Below, in pieces: positions 1-12,444 of a stretch of DNA of 64,000 nt; positions within the stretch are counted from its first letter, which is position 1; each line of letters begins with the position of its first letter. The position numbers and the translations under genes were made by a program. Source of the stretch: Pseudomonas fulva (GTDB taxonomy: Bacteria; Pseudomonadota; Gammaproteobacteria; Pseudomonadales; Pseudomonadaceae); NCBI RefSeq assembly GCF_023517795.1, contig NZ_CP082928.1, forward strand, positions 1,736,001-1,800,000, read 5' to 3'. The notes below the pieces were generated by a model, which ran no database searches, had not been told where the DNA came from, and was given only the letters and a program-made list of their open reading frames with translations.

Positions 1-909
1 AAGCACCGCGAGCACCTGCTCGATCTGCGCGTCGCGCTCCGGCTCGTGGGAATCGATCACGTGCAGCAGCAGATCGGAGTTGCTCGATTCTTCGAGGGTG
101 GCGCGAAACGCCTCGACCAGCTTGTGCGGCAGGTGACGGATGAAGCCCACGGTATCGGCCAGCACCACCGGGCCCAGGTCGTCCAGTTGCAGACGGCGCA
201 GGGTCGGATCGAGGGTGGCGAACAGCTGATCCGCCGCATAGACCTCGGATTCGGTCAGGGCGTTGAACAGCGTGGACTTGCCGGCGTTGGTGTAGCCGAC
301 CAGCGAGACGGAAGGAATGTCCGCCCGCTTGCGGCCACGGCGTGCCTGCTCGCGCTGGCTGCGCACCTTTTCCAGCTTCTGCTTGATCTGGCGAATGCGC
401 ACGCGCAACAGGCGGCGGTCGGTTTCCAGCTGGGTTTCACCCGGGCCGCGCAGACCGATACCACCTTTCTGCCGCTCGAGGTGAGTCCAGCCACGCACCA
501 GGCGCGTGCTCATGTGATCGAGCTGGGCCAGCTCGACCTGCAACTTGCCTTCGTGGGTACGGGCGCGCTGGGCGAAGATATCGAGAATCAGCCCGGTACG
601 ATCCAGCACACGGCACTCGAACATGCGCTCGAGGTTACGTTCCTGGCTGGGCGTGAGGACATGATTGAAGATGACCAGGTCGGCCTCATGGGCCTTGACC
701 TGGTCACGCAGCTCTTCCACCTTGCCGCTACCGATGAGGAACTTCGCCGTGGGCCGGCTGTTCGGCACACTGAAGAACGCCACGGTATCGGCACCGGCGG
801 AAAGCGCCAGTTCGTGAAACTCCTGGGGATCCTCGCTCGCCTCGGTGTTCTGACTATCCAGATGAACCAGGATGGCCCGTTCACCCCCTTCATGGCGCTC
901 GAAGAACAA
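1..909 (-). CDS. hflX: GTPase HflX (3' end cut by window edge)
   Basis: Ribosome-associated GTPase that binds the 50S subunit and helps split stalled or heat-damaged ribosomes. The first 303 codons are present; the family is usually about 430 residues, so the end of the G domain and the C-terminus lie beyond base 1. Visible parts are the N-terminal HflX domain, the glycine-rich linker [18 protein letters not shown] and the P-loop GYTNAGKST, followed by DTVGF (G3). No ATG fits: TTG at 907-909, preceded by CAGGGGG, gives the family-typical start MFFERH. It starts 14 bases after the hfq stop, the usual hfq-hflX order, so cotranscription is likely. Confidence 0.95.
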   Translation of the reverse strand, partial: MFFERHEGGERAILVHLDSQNTEASEDPQEFHELALSAGADTVAFFSVPNSRPTAKFLIGSGKVEELRDQVKAHEADLVIFNHVLTPSQERNLERMFECRVLDRTGLILDIFAQRARTHEGKLQVELAQLDHMSTRLVRGWTHLERQKGGIGLRGPGETQLETDRRLLRVRIRQIKQKLEKVRSQREQARRGRKRADIPSVSLVGYTNAGKSTLFNALTESEVYAADQLFATLDPTLRRLQLDDLGPVVLADTVGFIRHLPHKLVEAFRATLEESSNSDLLLHVIDSHEPERDAQIEQVLAVL

Positions 910-923
910 TGCGACCCCCTGGT

Positions 924-2251
<1,328 letters not shown>

Positions 2252-2325
2252 CAGTACGACTCAAATGAACGGCGGCCCATTTTCCCGGCATGGCCCGCCT
2301 GCCGCAAGCGCGGCGCCCAAGTTAT

Positions 2326-2497
2326 CAGGCCGTTGCAAAACCCAGGCTAGGCGGCAGGACAAGGCATGGCAAAAGCGGCCGATAGCGCGCAGTTCACCCG
2401 TTGTAAACGAACATCTTGGCGGGGCGCCTAGCTTGGCTGACACTCGGCGCCGTTCTCGACGCAGCATTGCCAGCTCAGGAGTTTTTTCAGCGGCCTG
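2326..2497. repeat. Short terminal-inverted-repeat element (MITE-like)
   Basis: A 172-base non-coding segment fills most of the mutL-miaA gap. Its ends are imperfect 15-base inverted repeats: CAGGCCGTTGCAAAA at the left and, read from the right end, CAGGCCGCTGAAAAA (13/15 identical). TTA lies just outside each end (2322-2324 and 2498-2500), so a 3-base target duplication is possible. The right TTA is the mutL stop codon read on the other strand. No open frame inside is recognisable. I infer a non-autonomous element; I saw no second copy in this window. Confidence 0.5.
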
Positions 2498-4372
2498 TTA
2501 CTGGCCGCGCAGGAACAATTTGTCCAACTGGTCCAGGCTCATCTGCGTCCAGGTCGGCCGGCCGTGGTTGCACTGGCCGCTGCGTTCGGTCTGCTCCATG
2601 TCACGCAGCAGGCCGTTCATTTCCGGCAGGGTCAGGCGGCGGTTGGCGCGTACGGCGCCGTGACAGGCCATGGTCGCCAGCAACTCGTTGAGGTGCGCCT
2701 GGATGCGGTCGCTGGTGCCGTACTCGAGCAGATCGGCCAGCACGTCGCCCACCAGGCGCGTTGCCTCGGCCTGCTTGAGCAGCGCCGGAATCTGCCGGAT
2801 CGCCAGGGTTTCCGGGCCCAGGCGCTGCAACTCGAAGCCCAGCTTCTGGAACCACTGGCCGTGCTCCTCGGCGCAATCCGCTTCGCGCTGGCTCACCGCG
2901 ATGGATTCGGGCACCAGCAGCGGCTGGCCGCGCAGCCCCTCGCTGGCCATCGCTACCTTGAGGCGCTCGTACATGATGCGCTCGTGGGCCGCGTGCATGT
3001 CGACGACCACCAGGCCGTGGGCGCTTTCCGCAAGTATGTAGATGCCCTTGAGCTGGGCGATGGCGTAGCCGAGGGGCGGGATATCGCCCTGCTGCTCCGG
3101 CAAGGTGACAGGCGCCGCGCCCGCTGGCAGCGGCGCAAAGAACTCGCGGTAAACGCCCTGGGCCTCTGCCGCGGGAAGCGGCGACTCGCTGCGCGGGCCC
3201 TGATAGCCGGCGCCCGGCGAGCGCCAGACCGACTCCACGGGGCGCTCGAGCACGCTGGCGGACAAGCCTATTTCGCCCTGGGGGCCGAACTCGCCCGCCG
3301 CCTGGCCGGTTGGCCGCAACACGCTTTCCACGGCAGCCGGGGTGGCCAGCTGATCCTCGGGCCGCACCTCACCGAGCGCGCGGTGCAGGGTGCCATACAG
3401 GAAGTCGTGGACCATGCGCCCTTCGCGGAAGCGCACTTCGTGCTTGGTGGGGTGCACGTTGACGTCGACGGCCGTCGGGTCGATCTCCAGGAACAACACG
3501 AAGGTCGGGTGGCGGCCGTTGAACAACACGTCGCGATACGCCTGACGCACCGCGTGGGCGACCAGCTTGTCGCGCACCATGCGCCCGTTCACGTAGAAAT
3601 ACTGCAGATCCGCCTGGCTGCGCGAGAAGGTCGGCAACCCGACCCAGCCCCACAGATGCAGGCCGTTACGCTCGATATCGATGGGCAGCGCCTGTTCCAG
3701 AAACCCGGCGCTGCACACGGAGGCGACACGCCGGGCGCGGCTGACGTCATCGTTGGCTTCATGCAGGGTCAAGACGTTCTTGCCGTTGTGGCGCAGGTGG
3801 AAGGCCACGTCGAAGCGCGCCAGCGCCAGGCGCTTGATGACTTCCTGCAAGTGATCGAACTCGGTCTTCTCGGCCTTGAGGAACTTGCGCCGTGCCGGGG
3901 TATTGAAGAACAGGTCGCGCACTTCCACCGAGGTACCGACCGGGTGGGCCGCCGGCTGCACGCGCGGCTGCATGTCGCGGCCTTCGGTTTCAACCTGCCA
4001 GGCCTGGTCGGCATCGGCGGTGCGCGAGGTCAGGGTCAGCCGGGCCACCGAACTGATCGACGCCAGCGCCTCACCCCTGAAGCCCATGCTCATCACCTGC
4101 TCGAGATCCTCGAGCTCGCGAATCTTGCTGGTGGCATGCCGCGCCAGGGCCAGCGGCAGGTCATCGGCGGCGATGCCGCGACCATCGTCGCGCACGCGCA
4201 GCAGCTTCACGCCGCCCTGTTCGACATCCACTTCGATGCGCCTGGCGCCGGAGTCCAGGCTGTTCTCCAACAGCTCCTTGACCACCGATGCCGGGCGCTC
4301 GACCACCTCACCGGCGGCAATCTGGTTCGCCAGCCGCGGGCTGAGCAGCTGGATACGGGCCATTTCGCTCAT
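2498..4372 (-). CDS. mutL: DNA mismatch repair protein MutL
   Basis: Matchmaker ATPase of mismatch repair linking MutS to strand incision. The 624-residue protein begins with a GHKL ATPase domain ([27 protein letters not shown]), then the transducer domain, a variable linker rich in Pro/Ala/Glu at about residues 340-430, and a C-terminal dimerisation domain. [12 protein letters not shown] in the C-terminal domain fits the metal-dependent endonuclease signature DQHA(X2)E(X4)E with Met for Gln, as expected in a lineage without MutH. The start overlaps the amiB stop by 4 bases, indicating translational coupling. Confidence 0.97.
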   Translation of the reverse strand: MSEMARIQLLSPRLANQIAAGEVVERPASVVKELLENSLDSGARRIEVDVEQGGVKLLRVRDDGRGIAADDLPLALARHATSKIRELEDLEQVMSMGFRGEALASISSVARLTLTSRTADADQAWQVETEGRDMQPRVQPAAHPVGTSVEVRDLFFNTPARRKFLKAEKTEFDHLQEVIKRLALARFDVAFHLRHNGKNVLTLHEANDDVSRARRVASVCSAGFLEQALPIDIERNGLHLWGWVGLPTFSRSQADLQYFYVNGRMVRDKLVAHAVRQAYRDVLFNGRHPTFVLFLEIDPTAVDVNVHPTKHEVRFREGRMVHDFLYGTLHRALGEVRPEDQLATPAAVESVLRPTGQAAGEFGPQGEIGLSASVLERPVESVWRSPGAGYQGPRSESPLPAAEAQGVYREFFAPLPAGAAPVTLPEQQGDIPPLGYAIAQLKGIYILAESAHGLVVVDMHAAHERIMYERLKVAMASEGLRGQPLLVPESIAVSQREADCAEEHGQWFQKLGFELQRLGPETLAIRQIPALLKQAEATRLVGDVLADLLEYGTSDRIQAHLNELLATMACHGAVRANRRLTLPEMNGLLRDMEQTERSGQCNHGRPTWTQMSLDQLDKLFLRGQ

Positions 4373-5787
4373 GGCTGGGCAGCCAGCGAGGTCGCCGGGA
4401 TATGCAGCGTCTGGCCGACCTTGATCACATCGGACTTCAACGAGTTGGCACTGCGCAGATTGGCCAGGCTGACCTGGTAGCGCTGGGCGATCAGCGCCAG
4501 GCTTTCGCCGGAGGCGACCACATGCTCACGGGGCCCCTGGGCAATCTTGCCGTTGTCGCGCAGCCAGGCGATATAGGTGCCGGGCGGCGGATTCTGTTCG
4601 AAGAACTGTTTCACACCAGTGACGATGGAGCGTGACAGGTTCTGCTGATGACTGGCCGAGTGCAGCTTGCGCGCTTCGCTGGGGTTAGAGATGAAGCCGG
4701 TCTCCACCAGGATCGACGGAATGTCCGGCGACTTCAGCACCATGAAGCCGGCCTGTTCGACGCGGCGCTTGTGCAGCGGCGTGACCTGGCCCATCTGGCC
4801 GAGCACCTTCTGCCCGACGTTGAGGCTGGACGACAGCGACGCGGTCATCGACAGGTCGAGCAGCACGCCGGCGAGCATGCGGTCCTTGTCTTCGAGGCTG
4901 ACGTTGCCGGCACCACCGATCAGGTCGGACTGGTTTTCGGCATCGGCCAGCCAGCGCGCGGTTTCCGAGGTGGCGCCGCGGTCCGACAGCGCGTAAACCG
5001 AAGCGCCGAAGGCCGCCGCCCGTGGCGCCGCATCGGCGTGAATGGAAACGAACAGATCGGCGCCCTTCTTGCGGGCGATCTCGGTGCGCTTGCGCAGCGG
5101 AATGAAATAGTCGCCGGTGCGCACCAGCTCGCCCCGGAAACCCTTCTGGGCGTTGATCTGACGCTGCAGTTCCTTGGCGATGGACAGGGTCACGTTCTTC
5201 TCGAACTGGCCCTTGGTCGGGCCCAGTGCACCCGGGTCCTCGCCACCATGGCCGGCGTCGATGGCGATCACGATATCGCGCTTGCCGCCGGGCACCGGTG
5301 CCAGCTTGGGTGGTGCCTGGGTCGGCGTGACCGGCACCGGTGGCGCACTGGCGGTGGTGGTGGACGGCAGGCTGGGCGCCGCGTCCGAGGCCTGATCGAA
5401 CAGGTCGACCACCAGGCGGTTGCCATACTGCTGATTGGGCGCCAGGGTGAAGCTCTTGGGCGTGACCTGGGCCGACAGGTCGATGACCACCCGCAGGTCG
5501 TCCGGCGTACGCTGCGCCGAGCGCACGGCGGTGATCGGCGTGTTGCTCAGGGCGAGCTTGTCCAGCGCGGTGACCAGCTTGGCACCGCTGATGTCGATGA
5601 CGATGCGGTCCGGCGCCGTCAGGGTGAAGACGCTGTGCTGCACCGGGCCGGACAGGTCGAAGACCAGGCGCGTGTTGTCCGGTGCGCGCCACAGGCGAAC
5701 ACTGCGCACATCCGACGCGGCCCACACATCGGCAGCCATGGCCGCCAACATCAGCCCGACCGCGATCATTCGCGCGCCTATGCGCAT
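4369..5787 (-). CDS. amiB: N-acetylmuramoyl-L-alanine amidase AmiB
   Basis: Periplasmic zinc amidase that removes stem peptides from murein during daughter-cell separation. Order: signal peptide, AMIN domain ([20 protein letters not shown]), Pro/Thr-rich linker, Amidase_3 catalytic domain (zinc ligands in [16 protein letters not shown] and ETGF), and a C-terminal LysM (ending VGQTLHIP). The frame is open to ATG 5835 and also has ATG 5811. I chose 5787 because [14 protein letters not shown] gives a normal signal peptide and GGGGGCGGG lies just upstream. The longer starts would overlap the end of tsaE. Confidence 0.93.
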   Translation of the reverse strand: MRIGARMIAVGLMLAAMAADVWAASDVRSVRLWRAPDNTRLVFDLSGPVQHSVFTLTAPDRIVIDISGAKLVTALDKLALSNTPITAVRSAQRTPDDLRVVIDLSAQVTPKSFTLAPNQQYGNRLVVDLFDQASDAAPSLPSTTTASAPPVPVTPTQAPPKLAPVPGGKRDIVIAIDAGHGGEDPGALGPTKGQFEKNVTLSIAKELQRQINAQKGFRGELVRTGDYFIPLRKRTEIARKKGADLFVSIHADAAPRAAAFGASVYALSDRGATSETARWLADAENQSDLIGGAGNVSLEDKDRMLAGVLLDLSMTASLSSSLNVGQKVLGQMGQVTPLHKRRVEQAGFMVLKSPDIPSILVETGFISNPSEARKLHSASHQQNLSRSIVTGVKQFFEQNPPPGTYIAWLRDNGKIAQGPREHVVASGESLALIAQRYQVSLANLRSANSLKSDVIKVGQTLHIPATSLAAQP

Positions 5788-5807
5788 ACCCGCCCCCACT
5801 CTCTTGT

Positions 5808-6275
5808 TCATGCTCCGGGTGCCAAGACGGCACACCAGCGTTCACCCTTCGCGCTATGACTGCGAAGCAGCAGCGACCGGCCACCCGCTCGCGGGCTAAT
5901 GGTAATGTCAAGGTCGGCCTTTGGCAAAACGCCGGCACCCCGCTGGGGCCACTCGATCAGGCACAGGGCGTCGCCCTCGAAGTAATCGCGAATGCCGAGA
6001 AACTCCAGCTCCTCGGGATCGACCAGGCGATAGAGATCGAAATGGAAGGCGCGAACCTCGCCGATCTCGTAGGGCTCGACCAGGGTGAACGTGGGGCTTT
6101 TCACCGCGCCACGGTGGCCGAGGCCTTGCAGGATGCCCCGTGACAGCGTGGTCTTGCCGGCGCCCAGATCGCCTTCCAGGTAAATCACGCCGCGCCCACC
6201 GGTGGCGACGGCAATGCGCGCGCCGAGCGCCAGCATGGCGTCTTCATCGGCGGCGAACAGTTCTATTTCCGACAA
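5808..6275 (-). CDS. tsaE: tRNA threonylcarbamoyladenosine biosynthesis ATPase TsaE
   Basis: ATPase that drives the TsaB-TsaD complex making t6A37 in ANN-decoding tRNAs. It has the P-loop [10 protein letters not shown] near residue 30, [18 protein letters not shown] and the late LCLIEWP motif, all typical of this about 155-residue family. An ATG exists at 6314, but TTG at 6273-6275 preceded by AGGAGCGAGC yields the conserved start (M)SEIELFA. This start overlaps the nnr stop by 13 bases, so the two are translationally coupled. Confidence 0.94.
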   Translation of the reverse strand: MSEIELFAADEDAMLALGARIAVATGGRGVIYLEGDLGAGKTTLSRGILQGLGHRGAVKSPTFTLVEPYEIGEVRAFHFDLYRLVDPEELEFLGIRDYFEGDALCLIEWPQRGAGVLPKADLDITISPRAGGRSLLLRSHSAKGERWCAVLAPGA

Positions 6276-7762
6276 GCGGCTCGCTCCTGTAGCAAATGGC
6301 GGATAGCGTCGCACAGATCGCCCGCCGCCAGACCATTTCCTTTTTGTGCCAATGACTCACCCGCGCCAGCGTGTACCCACACCCCCAGACAGGCTGCCTG
6401 CCATGCGCTGCAGCCCTGGGCGATCAGGGCACCGATCAAGCCCGCCAGTACATCGCCCAGGCCGGCGCCGGCCATCACCGGGTCACCGCGATCACACACC
6501 AGCAGACGACCGGCCGGATCGGCGACCAGGGTGCCGGCGCCTTTGAGTACGCAGATCACCTCATGGCGCTGGGCCAGCGCCCTGGCCGCTGCAGGCCGAT
6601 CGGCCTGCAGCGCTGCCGTCGAGATGCCCAGCAGGCGTGCCGCTTCGCCGGGGTGCGGAGTGATCACGCTGCCGGGCGCAATACGCGCTGCGCCCGCCGC
6701 CAGCAGATTGAGTGCATCGGCATCCCAGACCTGGGCGCCTCCAGCGGCGACCGCCGCCGACAACAGGCTGCGCCCCCAGGCGCCCTGGCCAAGGCCGGGC
6801 CCGACGACCCACACGGTGATCTTGTCAGCGAGCGCATGCAACTGATTGGCCGAGGCGACCGCCAGGCTCATCACCTCGGGCAGGCGCGTTTGCGCGGCGC
6901 CGATATGTTCCGCGCGGGTGGCCAGGGACACCATGCCGGCGCCGCTGCGCAGCGCGCTCTGCGCCGAGAGCAGCGCCGCGCCGCCAGTCCCCTGATCACC
7001 GCCGACCACCAGCAGGTGGCCGAGTTGGCCCTTGTGGGTGGTCGGCTGGCGGGCCGGCACCCGGGGCAGCAGGTCACCCGCCAGGCGCCGTGCAGCGGAT
7101 TGCTGCTTGGCGACGATTTCGGCATCCGCCTGCAACGCATCGAACACCACACGGCCGACATGATCGAGCGCCGGGCCGACGTACAGGCCGAGCTTCAAGC
7201 CGATCAGGGTGACGGTGAGCTGCGCCTTTACCGCAGCGCCCAGCACCTGCCCGGTATCGGCGCAAATCCCCGAAGGAATATCCACGGCCACTACCGGGCA
7301 GCCACTGCGATTGACCCAGTCGATAGCCGCCCCGTAGGGCTCGCGCACCTCGCCGGCCAGGCCCGTGCCGAGTAGCGCATCGACCAGCACACCCTGCGGC
7401 TCGAAATCGGCCTGCCAGGCCAGCACCTCGACACCGGCCGCCAGGGCCTCGTCATAAGCCAGGGCGGCGTCGCCGTGCAACCGTCGCGGCTCGTCCACGG
7501 CCAGCACCCGTACCTGCCAGCCGGCGCGCTGGGCCAGCGCTGCCACCAGATAGCCGTCCCCAGCATTGTTGCCGTGCCCGGCCAGCACGGTCACCGCGCC
7601 AGCCTCCGGCCATTCGCGGCGCAGGGCCCGCCAGATGGCGTGGGCGGCGCGCTGCATCAGCTCGAAACCTGGCGTGCCGGCCGCGATCAGCGCGGCATCC
7701 AGCGCCCGCACCTGGGCGGCGCTGTAGAGCGTGAGGGGAAGATCGTCTGATGAATGCCGCAT
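6263..7762 (-). CDS. nnr: Bifunctional NAD(P)H-hydrate epimerase / ADP-dependent dehydratase
   Basis: Metabolite-repair enzyme: the N-terminal YjeF_N half (about residues 1-220) epimerises damaged NAD(P)HX and the C-terminal ribokinase-like half dehydrates it with ADP. The N-half shows [14 protein letters not shown] and the VDALLGTGL stretch. The C-half shows [24 protein letters not shown] and the catalytic region [12 protein letters not shown]. At 499 residues it matches the fused bacterial form. It leads a minus-strand run nnr-tsaE-amiB-mutL and is divergent from queG across a 58-base gap that must hold both promoters. Confidence 0.96.
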   Translation of the reverse strand: MRHSSDDLPLTLYSAAQVRALDAALIAAGTPGFELMQRAAHAIWRALRREWPEAGAVTVLAGHGNNAGDGYLVAALAQRAGWQVRVLAVDEPRRLHGDAALAYDEALAAGVEVLAWQADFEPQGVLVDALLGTGLAGEVREPYGAAIDWVNRSGCPVVAVDIPSGICADTGQVLGAAVKAQLTVTLIGLKLGLYVGPALDHVGRVVFDALQADAEIVAKQQSAARRLAGDLLPRVPARQPTTHKGQLGHLLVVGGDQGTGGAALLSAQSALRSGAGMVSLATRAEHIGAAQTRLPEVMSLAVASANQLHALADKITVWVVGPGLGQGAWGRSLLSAAVAAGGAQVWDADALNLLAAGAARIAPGSVITPHPGEAARLLGISTAALQADRPAAARALAQRHEVICVLKGAGTLVADPAGRLLVCDRGDPVMAGAGLGDVLAGLIGALIAQGCSAWQAACLGVWVHAGAGESLAQKGNGLAAGDLCDAIRHLLQERAACRK

Positions 7763-7820
7763 GCCTGAGCTCCGATGTCTGGCAGAATTATACGCCGCCT
7801 ACTGCAGATTCCCGCCCAGC

Positions 7821-8891
7821 ATGACCGACGCCACGCTCGACCTCGCCAGCCTCGCCCAGTCCATCAAGGACTGGGGCCGTGAGCTGGGCTTCCAGCAGGT
7901 GGGCATCAGCGGCCTGGAGCTGGGCGAGCACGAAGCCCACCTGCAGCGCTGGCTGGATGCCGGCTACGGGGGCGAGATGGACTATATGGCCGCGCATGGC
8001 CGCAAACGTTCACATCCCGACGAGCTGGTGCCCGGCACCCTGCGCGTGGTCTCGCTGCGCATGGACTACCTGCCCGGCGACACGCAGATGGCCCAGCGCC
8101 TGCAGGAGGCGGAAAAAGCCTATGTGTCGCGCTACGCCCTGGGCCGCGACTACCACAAGCTGATCCGCAAGCGCCTGCAACAGCTGGCCGAACGGATCCA
8201 GCAGGCCATCGGTCCCTTTGGCTACCGCGCCTTCGTCGACAGCGCACCGGTACTGGAGAAGGCCATCGCCGAGCAGGCTGGGCTCGGCTGGATCGGCAAG
8301 AACACCCTGGTGCTCAATCGCAAGGCCGGCAGCTACTTCTTTCTCGGCGAGCTGTTCGTCGACATCCCGTTGCCAGAGGACGCGCCCCACGCCAGCGAAC
8401 ATTGCGGGCGCTGCAGCGCCTGCCTGGACATCTGCCCGACCGCCGCCTTCGTCGGCCCCTATGTGCTCGATGCACGGCGCTGCATCTCCTACCTGACCAT
8501 CGAGCTCAAGGGGCCGATCCCGGAAGAGCTGCGCGCGCCCATCGGCAACCGGGTGTTCGGCTGCGACGACTGCCAGATGGTCTGCCCCTGGAACCGCTTC
8601 GCCAAACCTACCGAGCAGAGTGATTTCCAGCCGCGGCACAGCCTGGACAATGCCGAGCTGGCCGAGCTGTTTCGCTGGAGCGAGGAGGAGTTTCTCAGCC
8701 GCACCGAAGGCTCACCGCTGCGCCGCGCCGGGTACGAGCGCTGGCTGCGCAACCTGGCCGTCGGCCTGGGCAACGCGCCGTCGAGCATTCCGGTACTGGA
8801 AGCGCTGCAGGCGCGTCGCGACTATCCGTCGGAGCTGGTGCGCGAGCATGTGCAGTGGGCGCTGGCGCAGCACGCCCAGCGCCAGGAGTGA
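7821..8891 (+). CDS. queG: Epoxyqueuosine reductase QueG
   Basis: Cobalamin-dependent iron-sulfur enzyme performing the last step to queuosine at position 34 of GUN tRNAs. The 356 residues comprise a DUF1730 cobalamin-binding part, then two 4Fe-4S clusters with ligands in CGRCSACLDICPT and CDDCQMVCPWN, and a short HEAT-like C-terminus. The frame is open from 7731, but that part overlaps nnr; ATG 7821 gives the usual start (MTDATLDLASLAQSIKDWG). It converges with orn: the stops are adjacent with no gap. Confidence 0.96.
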   Translation: MTDATLDLASLAQSIKDWGRELGFQQVGISGLELGEHEAHLQRWLDAGYGGEMDYMAAHGRKRSHPDELVPGTLRVVSLRMDYLPGDTQMAQRLQEAEKAYVSRYALGRDYHKLIRKRLQQLAERIQQAIGPFGYRAFVDSAPVLEKAIAEQAGLGWIGKNTLVLNRKAGSYFFLGELFVDIPLPEDAPHASEHCGRCSACLDICPTAAFVGPYVLDARRCISYLTIELKGPIPEELRAPIGNRVFGCDDCQMVCPWNRFAKPTEQSDFQPRHSLDNAELAELFRWSEEEFLSRTEGSPLRRAGYERWLRNLAVGLGNAPSSIPVLEALQARRDYPSELVREHVQWALAQHAQRQE

Positions 8892-9434
8892 TCAGACCTT
8901 GAGCAGGTGCTGGCGGTAGTACCTGAGCTCGGCGATGGACTCGCGGATGTCGTCCAGCGCCTGGTGAGTACCGGTCTTCACGAAGCCTTCCTTGACGCCC
9001 GGCGCCCAGCGTTCAGCGAGGATCTTCAGGGTCGAGACATCCAGGTAGCGGTAGTGGAAGTAGGCTTCCAGCGCCGGCATGTACTTGTAGAGGAAGCGGC
9101 GATCCTGGCCGATGCTGTTGCCGCAGATCGGCGACTTGCCCTTAGGCACCCACCTTTCCAGAAAGGCGATGGTCTGCGCCTCGGCTTCGGCCTGGCTGAT
9201 CTTGCTGTCGCGCACGCGCTGGGTCAGGCCGCTCTCGCCATGGGTGCGGGTGTTCCACTCGTCCATCGCCGCCAGGCGCTCGTCGCTCTGGTGCACGGCG
9301 ATCACCGGGCCTTCGGCCAGCACGTTGAGTTCGCTGTCGGTGACGATGGTCGCCATCTCGATGATGACGTCCGTCTCGGGATCGAGGCCGGTCATTTCCA
9401 GGTCGATCCAGATCAGATTCTCTGGGTTCTGCAT
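8892..9434 (-). CDS. orn: Oligoribonuclease
   Basis: 3'-5' exoribonuclease that degrades 2-5-mers, including the pGpG released from c-di-GMP. In Pseudomonas it therefore finishes c-di-GMP turnover, which is relevant to the nearby fimX and the diguanylate cyclase gene in this window. The 180-residue DEDDh enzyme shows [14 protein letters not shown] (exo I), an internal RRFLYKYMP region and [14 protein letters not shown] (exo III with the catalytic His). The ATG has a GGAGCG ribosome site. It converges with queG. Confidence 0.97.
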   Translation of the reverse strand: MQNPENLIWIDLEMTGLDPETDVIIEMATIVTDSELNVLAEGPVIAVHQSDERLAAMDEWNTRTHGESGLTQRVRDSKISQAEAEAQTIAFLERWVPKGKSPICGNSIGQDRRFLYKYMPALEAYFHYRYLDVSTLKILAERWAPGVKEGFVKTGTHQALDDIRESIAELRYYRQHLLKV

Positions 9435-9461
9435 GCTGCGCTCCTCTTTGGGTTCGTCATT

Positions 9462-10253
9462 CTAGCCAATCTCCCAGAGCAGCAGGCGTGAATCGCGCCA
9501 GTCCCCGAGTTCCACCACACGCTGCGGCACCACGCCGGGAATCTCGAAGGTATTGCTGATCAGCCAGGCGCCCTGCGGCAGCTCGACACGGGCCTTGTCC
9601 CACAGCGCGGGCATGGGCGCGGGCGATAGAAAGCAGTAGGCCACGTCCATGGCGCCCAGCTCGGTGCGCCACAGGTTCTGGTAGCGAATCCGGCAATTGC
9701 CCTGGCCGAGGCAACGCAGCCAGGCGATGGCGAAGGAGAGCGGCGCGGTTTCCACCCCCGTGAACTGCGCCTGTGGAAAACGCCGCGCCAGCCAGAGCAA
9801 GGTGCCGGCCGGGCCGCAGCCCAGGTCGACGAAGCCGAAGCGCTCACCACGCCCCTCCAGCAGGCGCGCCAGTTCATGGCGCGTGCCGGCGCCGGTCAGG
9901 TAGAGCGGCACGCGCTCGCCGAAACTGTTCCAGTTGAGCAACAACAACAGCACAAACCCGAGCAGGAACAGCCACGAGGGCAAGGGCGCGCCGCTGGCCA
10001 GCAGCAGCCCCGGCACGAACAGCAGGTTCAGCCACCACCACCAGCGCGACAGGCCCAGCCAGCGCGCCAGGCTGGCGCAGAGCAGGCCGTGCAGCAAACC
10101 GGCGGCCAAAGGACTGGCACGCCACTCCAATAGCCGGGCAGCAGCAATGATCGCCACGCCCATGGCCAGGGTGACCACCAGCTGGATAAGCAAGGCCAAT
10201 AAGGCAGGATAGCGTTCGCCCAGGCGGTGCAACGCGCGATAAGAAGCAGCCAT
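9462..10253 (-). CDS. Membrane-anchored class I methyltransferase
   Basis: The N-terminal 110 residues hold about four hydrophobic helices ([20 protein letters not shown]; a Trp-rich [31 protein letters not shown]). A SAM-dependent methyltransferase fold follows, with motif [20 protein letters not shown] and acidic-loop ETAPLS. The substrate is unknown. The frame is open to 10550, but the upstream part overlaps rsgA on the other strand and looks like shadow; ATG 10253 fits. It is divergent from rsgA and 27 bases downstream of the orn start. Conserved in this Pseudomonas neighbourhood as far as I recall. Confidence 0.85.
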   Translation of the reverse strand: MAASYRALHRLGERYPALLALLIQLVVTLAMGVAIIAAARLLEWRASPLAAGLLHGLLCASLARWLGLSRWWWWLNLLFVPGLLLASGAPLPSWLFLLGFVLLLLLNWNSFGERVPLYLTGAGTRHELARLLEGRGERFGFVDLGCGPAGTLLWLARRFPQAQFTGVETAPLSFAIAWLRCLGQGNCRIRYQNLWRTELGAMDVAYCFLSPAPMPALWDKARVELPQGAWLISNTFEIPGVVPQRVVELGDWRDSRLLLWEIG

Positions 10254-10365
10254 GCCGACAGGGCTCGCTGGAAGACGGTTGGGCAGTCTAGCATCCGCAA
10301 ATTGCCGCTTCTTCAGGCATGCTAGAATCGCTGCCATTTCAAGCGCAGCACGACTCGGAAGCCCC

Positions 10366-11397
10366 ATGGCCAAACGCCAACTCAACCGCCGGCAAAACTG
10401 GCGCATCGAAAAGATCCAGGGTGAACGCGCCGCACGCGCCGCCAAGCGCGAATCGCGCATGGTGGAAACCCTGGAAGGGGGCGACCTGGGCCCGGAGCAG
10501 ACCGGCCTGGTGATCGCCCACTTCGGCGTGCAGGTGGAAGTCGAGGCCACCGACGGCGAGCTCGACGGCCAGGTGTTCCGCTGTTACCTGCGCGCCAACC
10601 TGCCGACGCTGGTCACCGGCGACCGCGTGGTGTGGCGCCCGGGCAACCAGGGCAATGGCGTGATCGTCGCCCAGTTGCCCCGCGACACCGAGCTGTGCCG
10701 CCCGGATACCCGTGGCCAGCTGAAGCCGGTGGCGGCCAACGTCGATTTGATCGTCATCGTCTTTGCGCCACTGCCCGAGCCCCATGCCAACCTGATCGAC
10801 CGCTACCTGGTCGCCGCCGAGCACGCCGGCATTCGCCCGCTGCTGCTGCTCAACAAGGCCGACCTGATCGACGCGCAGAACGAAACCGCCCTCAATGCCC
10901 TGCTCGGCGTCTATCGCCAGCTGGGTTACCCACTGCTGGAAGTCTCGGCACTGGAAGGCGACGGCATGGAGCAGCTCAAGAAGCAGCTCGACGGCAACAT
11001 CAGCGTGTTCGTGGGCCAGTCGGGCGTCGGCAAGTCGTCGCTGGTCAACAGCCTGCTGCCGGGCGTCGACACCCGGGTCGGCGCGCTGTCGGAACTGACC
11101 GGCAAGGGCACCCACACCACCACCACCGCGCGCCTGTTCCATTTCCCCGGCGGCGGCCAGCTGATCGACTCACCGGGCATCCGCGAGTTCGGCCTCGGCC
11201 ACGTCAGCCGTGACGATGTGGAGGCGGGTTTCATCGAGTTCGCCGACCTGCTCGGCCATTGCCGCTTCCGCGACTGCAAGCACGACCGCGAGCCCGGCTG
11301 CGCGCTACTTAAGGCGCTTGAAGAGGGGCGGATTCAACCGCAGCGGATGAACAGCTACCGGCACATCCTGGCCAGCCTGCCGGAACCGGAGTACTGA
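10366..11397 (+). CDS. rsgA: Ribosome biogenesis GTPase RsgA
   Basis: Circularly permuted GTPase that checks late 30S maturation and is stimulated by the small subunit. It has a basic N-terminus ([16 protein letters not shown]), an OB fold, then G4 LLNKADL before G1 [10 protein letters not shown] and G3 DSPGI, the permuted order that defines the family. A zinc site follows ([14 protein letters not shown]). Length is 343 residues. ATG 10366 is preferred over the open extension to 10252, which overlaps the divergent gene. A TAGAAT box at 10323-10328 could be its -10, with a weak TTGCCG at 10302-10307. Confidence 0.96.
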   Translation: MAKRQLNRRQNWRIEKIQGERAARAAKRESRMVETLEGGDLGPEQTGLVIAHFGVQVEVEATDGELDGQVFRCYLRANLPTLVTGDRVVWRPGNQGNGVIVAQLPRDTELCRPDTRGQLKPVAANVDLIVIVFAPLPEPHANLIDRYLVAAEHAGIRPLLLLNKADLIDAQNETALNALLGVYRQLGYPLLEVSALEGDGMEQLKKQLDGNISVFVGQSGVGKSSLVNSLLPGVDTRVGALSELTGKGTHTTTTARLFHFPGGGQLIDSPGIREFGLGHVSRDDVEAGFIEFADLLGHCRFRDCKHDREPGCALLKALEEGRIQPQRMNSYRHILASLPEPEY

Positions 11398-11425
11398 TCG
11401 GCCGGCACGCCGGAGCGCTGGCCGA

Positions 11426-12439
11426 TCACTCGGCCGGCTGATCCACCTTCAGCGCGCCATCCTCGAAGATATTCAGCCGTTCGCGCAACTGGTCATTGGA
11501 CAGCGGCTCGCCGGCTGGCGCTGCCCCTGCGCCACCCGCCGGTGCGGGATCGGGCGCCAGCGCGCCGCCGCTCTGCTCGCCCTCGATGTCGCGCTGCGCC
11601 TTCTTGTTCAGCACCACGATATCGATACGCCGGTTGACCGGGTTGAACGGATCGTCACGGTCGAACAGTGCCGACGACGCATAGCCGACCACCCTCGCCA
11701 CCTGGGCGTCGTCGTAGCCCGCCGCGATCAGCACGCGCCGCGCCGCGTTGGCGCGGTTGGCCGACAATTCCCAGTTGCCGAAGCCACCCGCCCCGGCAAA
11801 AGGCTTGGCATCGGTATGCCCGCTGATGCTGATCTTGTTGGGTACCGCCTTGATGGTGTCGGTCAGGGCGAACAGGATGTCCTCGAAATACGGCTGCAAC
11901 TGCGCGCTGCCGAGGGCGAACATCGGCCGGTTCTCGGCGTCGACGATCTGGATGCGCAGGCCGTCCTGGGTGATCTCGAAGAGAATCTGATCCTTGAAGC
12001 GCTGCAACTGCGGGTCCAGTTCGACCTTGTTCTGCAACTCCTGCAACAGCAACTCCAGGCGCTCGCGCTCGACCTCCTCGGCCTTGGCTTCGGCCTGCTC
12101 GGCATCCAGCTCGGCGGGGTCCTTGGGATCGGTATCGGCCTGGTCGCCCGGTGATTCCTGGGGCTGCTCGTTGAGGGTGCGGTCCGGCGACGGCGTCGGC
12201 GAGCCACCCAGATCGATCACGTAGGGGCTGGCGCTCTCGGAAAAGCCGATGGGGTCCTTGAAGTAACCGGAAATCAGCTTTTTCTGCTCGGGGGTGGCCG
12301 AGGACATCAGCCACATCACCATGAAGAAGGCCATCATCGCCGTGGCGAAGTCGGCAAAGGCGATCTTCCAGGCGCCACCGTGGTGGCCGCCGGCAACCTT
12401 TTTGACCCGTTTGACGATAATCGGCTGGTTGTTTTCCAT
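11426..12439 (-). CDS. motB: Flagellar stator protein MotB
   Basis: Proton-channel and peptidoglycan-anchoring subunit of the flagellar stator. The basic N-terminus KRVKKVAGGHHGGAWK precedes the single membrane helix, and Asp30 in FADFATAMMAFFMVMWLMS is the expected proton-binding residue. An acidic Asp/Glu-rich linker spans about residues 85-135. The OmpA-like domain includes ISGHTDAKPF and the NRRIDIVVL end. The C-terminal tail is Ala/Pro/Gly-rich. It starts 6 bases after the motA stop, and both are probably read from the sigma-28-type promoter upstream of motA. Confidence 0.97.
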   Translation of the reverse strand: MENNQPIIVKRVKKVAGGHHGGAWKIAFADFATAMMAFFMVMWLMSSATPEQKKLISGYFKDPIGFSESASPYVIDLGGSPTPSPDRTLNEQPQESPGDQADTDPKDPAELDAEQAEAKAEEVERERLELLLQELQNKVELDPQLQRFKDQILFEITQDGLRIQIVDAENRPMFALGSAQLQPYFEDILFALTDTIKAVPNKISISGHTDAKPFAGAGGFGNWELSANRANAARRVLIAAGYDDAQVARVVGYASSALFDRDDPFNPVNRRIDIVVLNKKAQRDIEGEQSGGALAPDPAPAGGAGAAPAGEPLSNDQLRERLNIFEDGALKVDQPAE

Positions 12440-12444
12440 GGTAC

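Noticed and set aside
2564..4480. 638-codon open frame on the plus strand opposite mutL
   Set aside because: It is antisense to an intact mutL, low-complexity (rich in Gln, Ala, Arg, His) and matches no family; a by-product of high GC at third positions.
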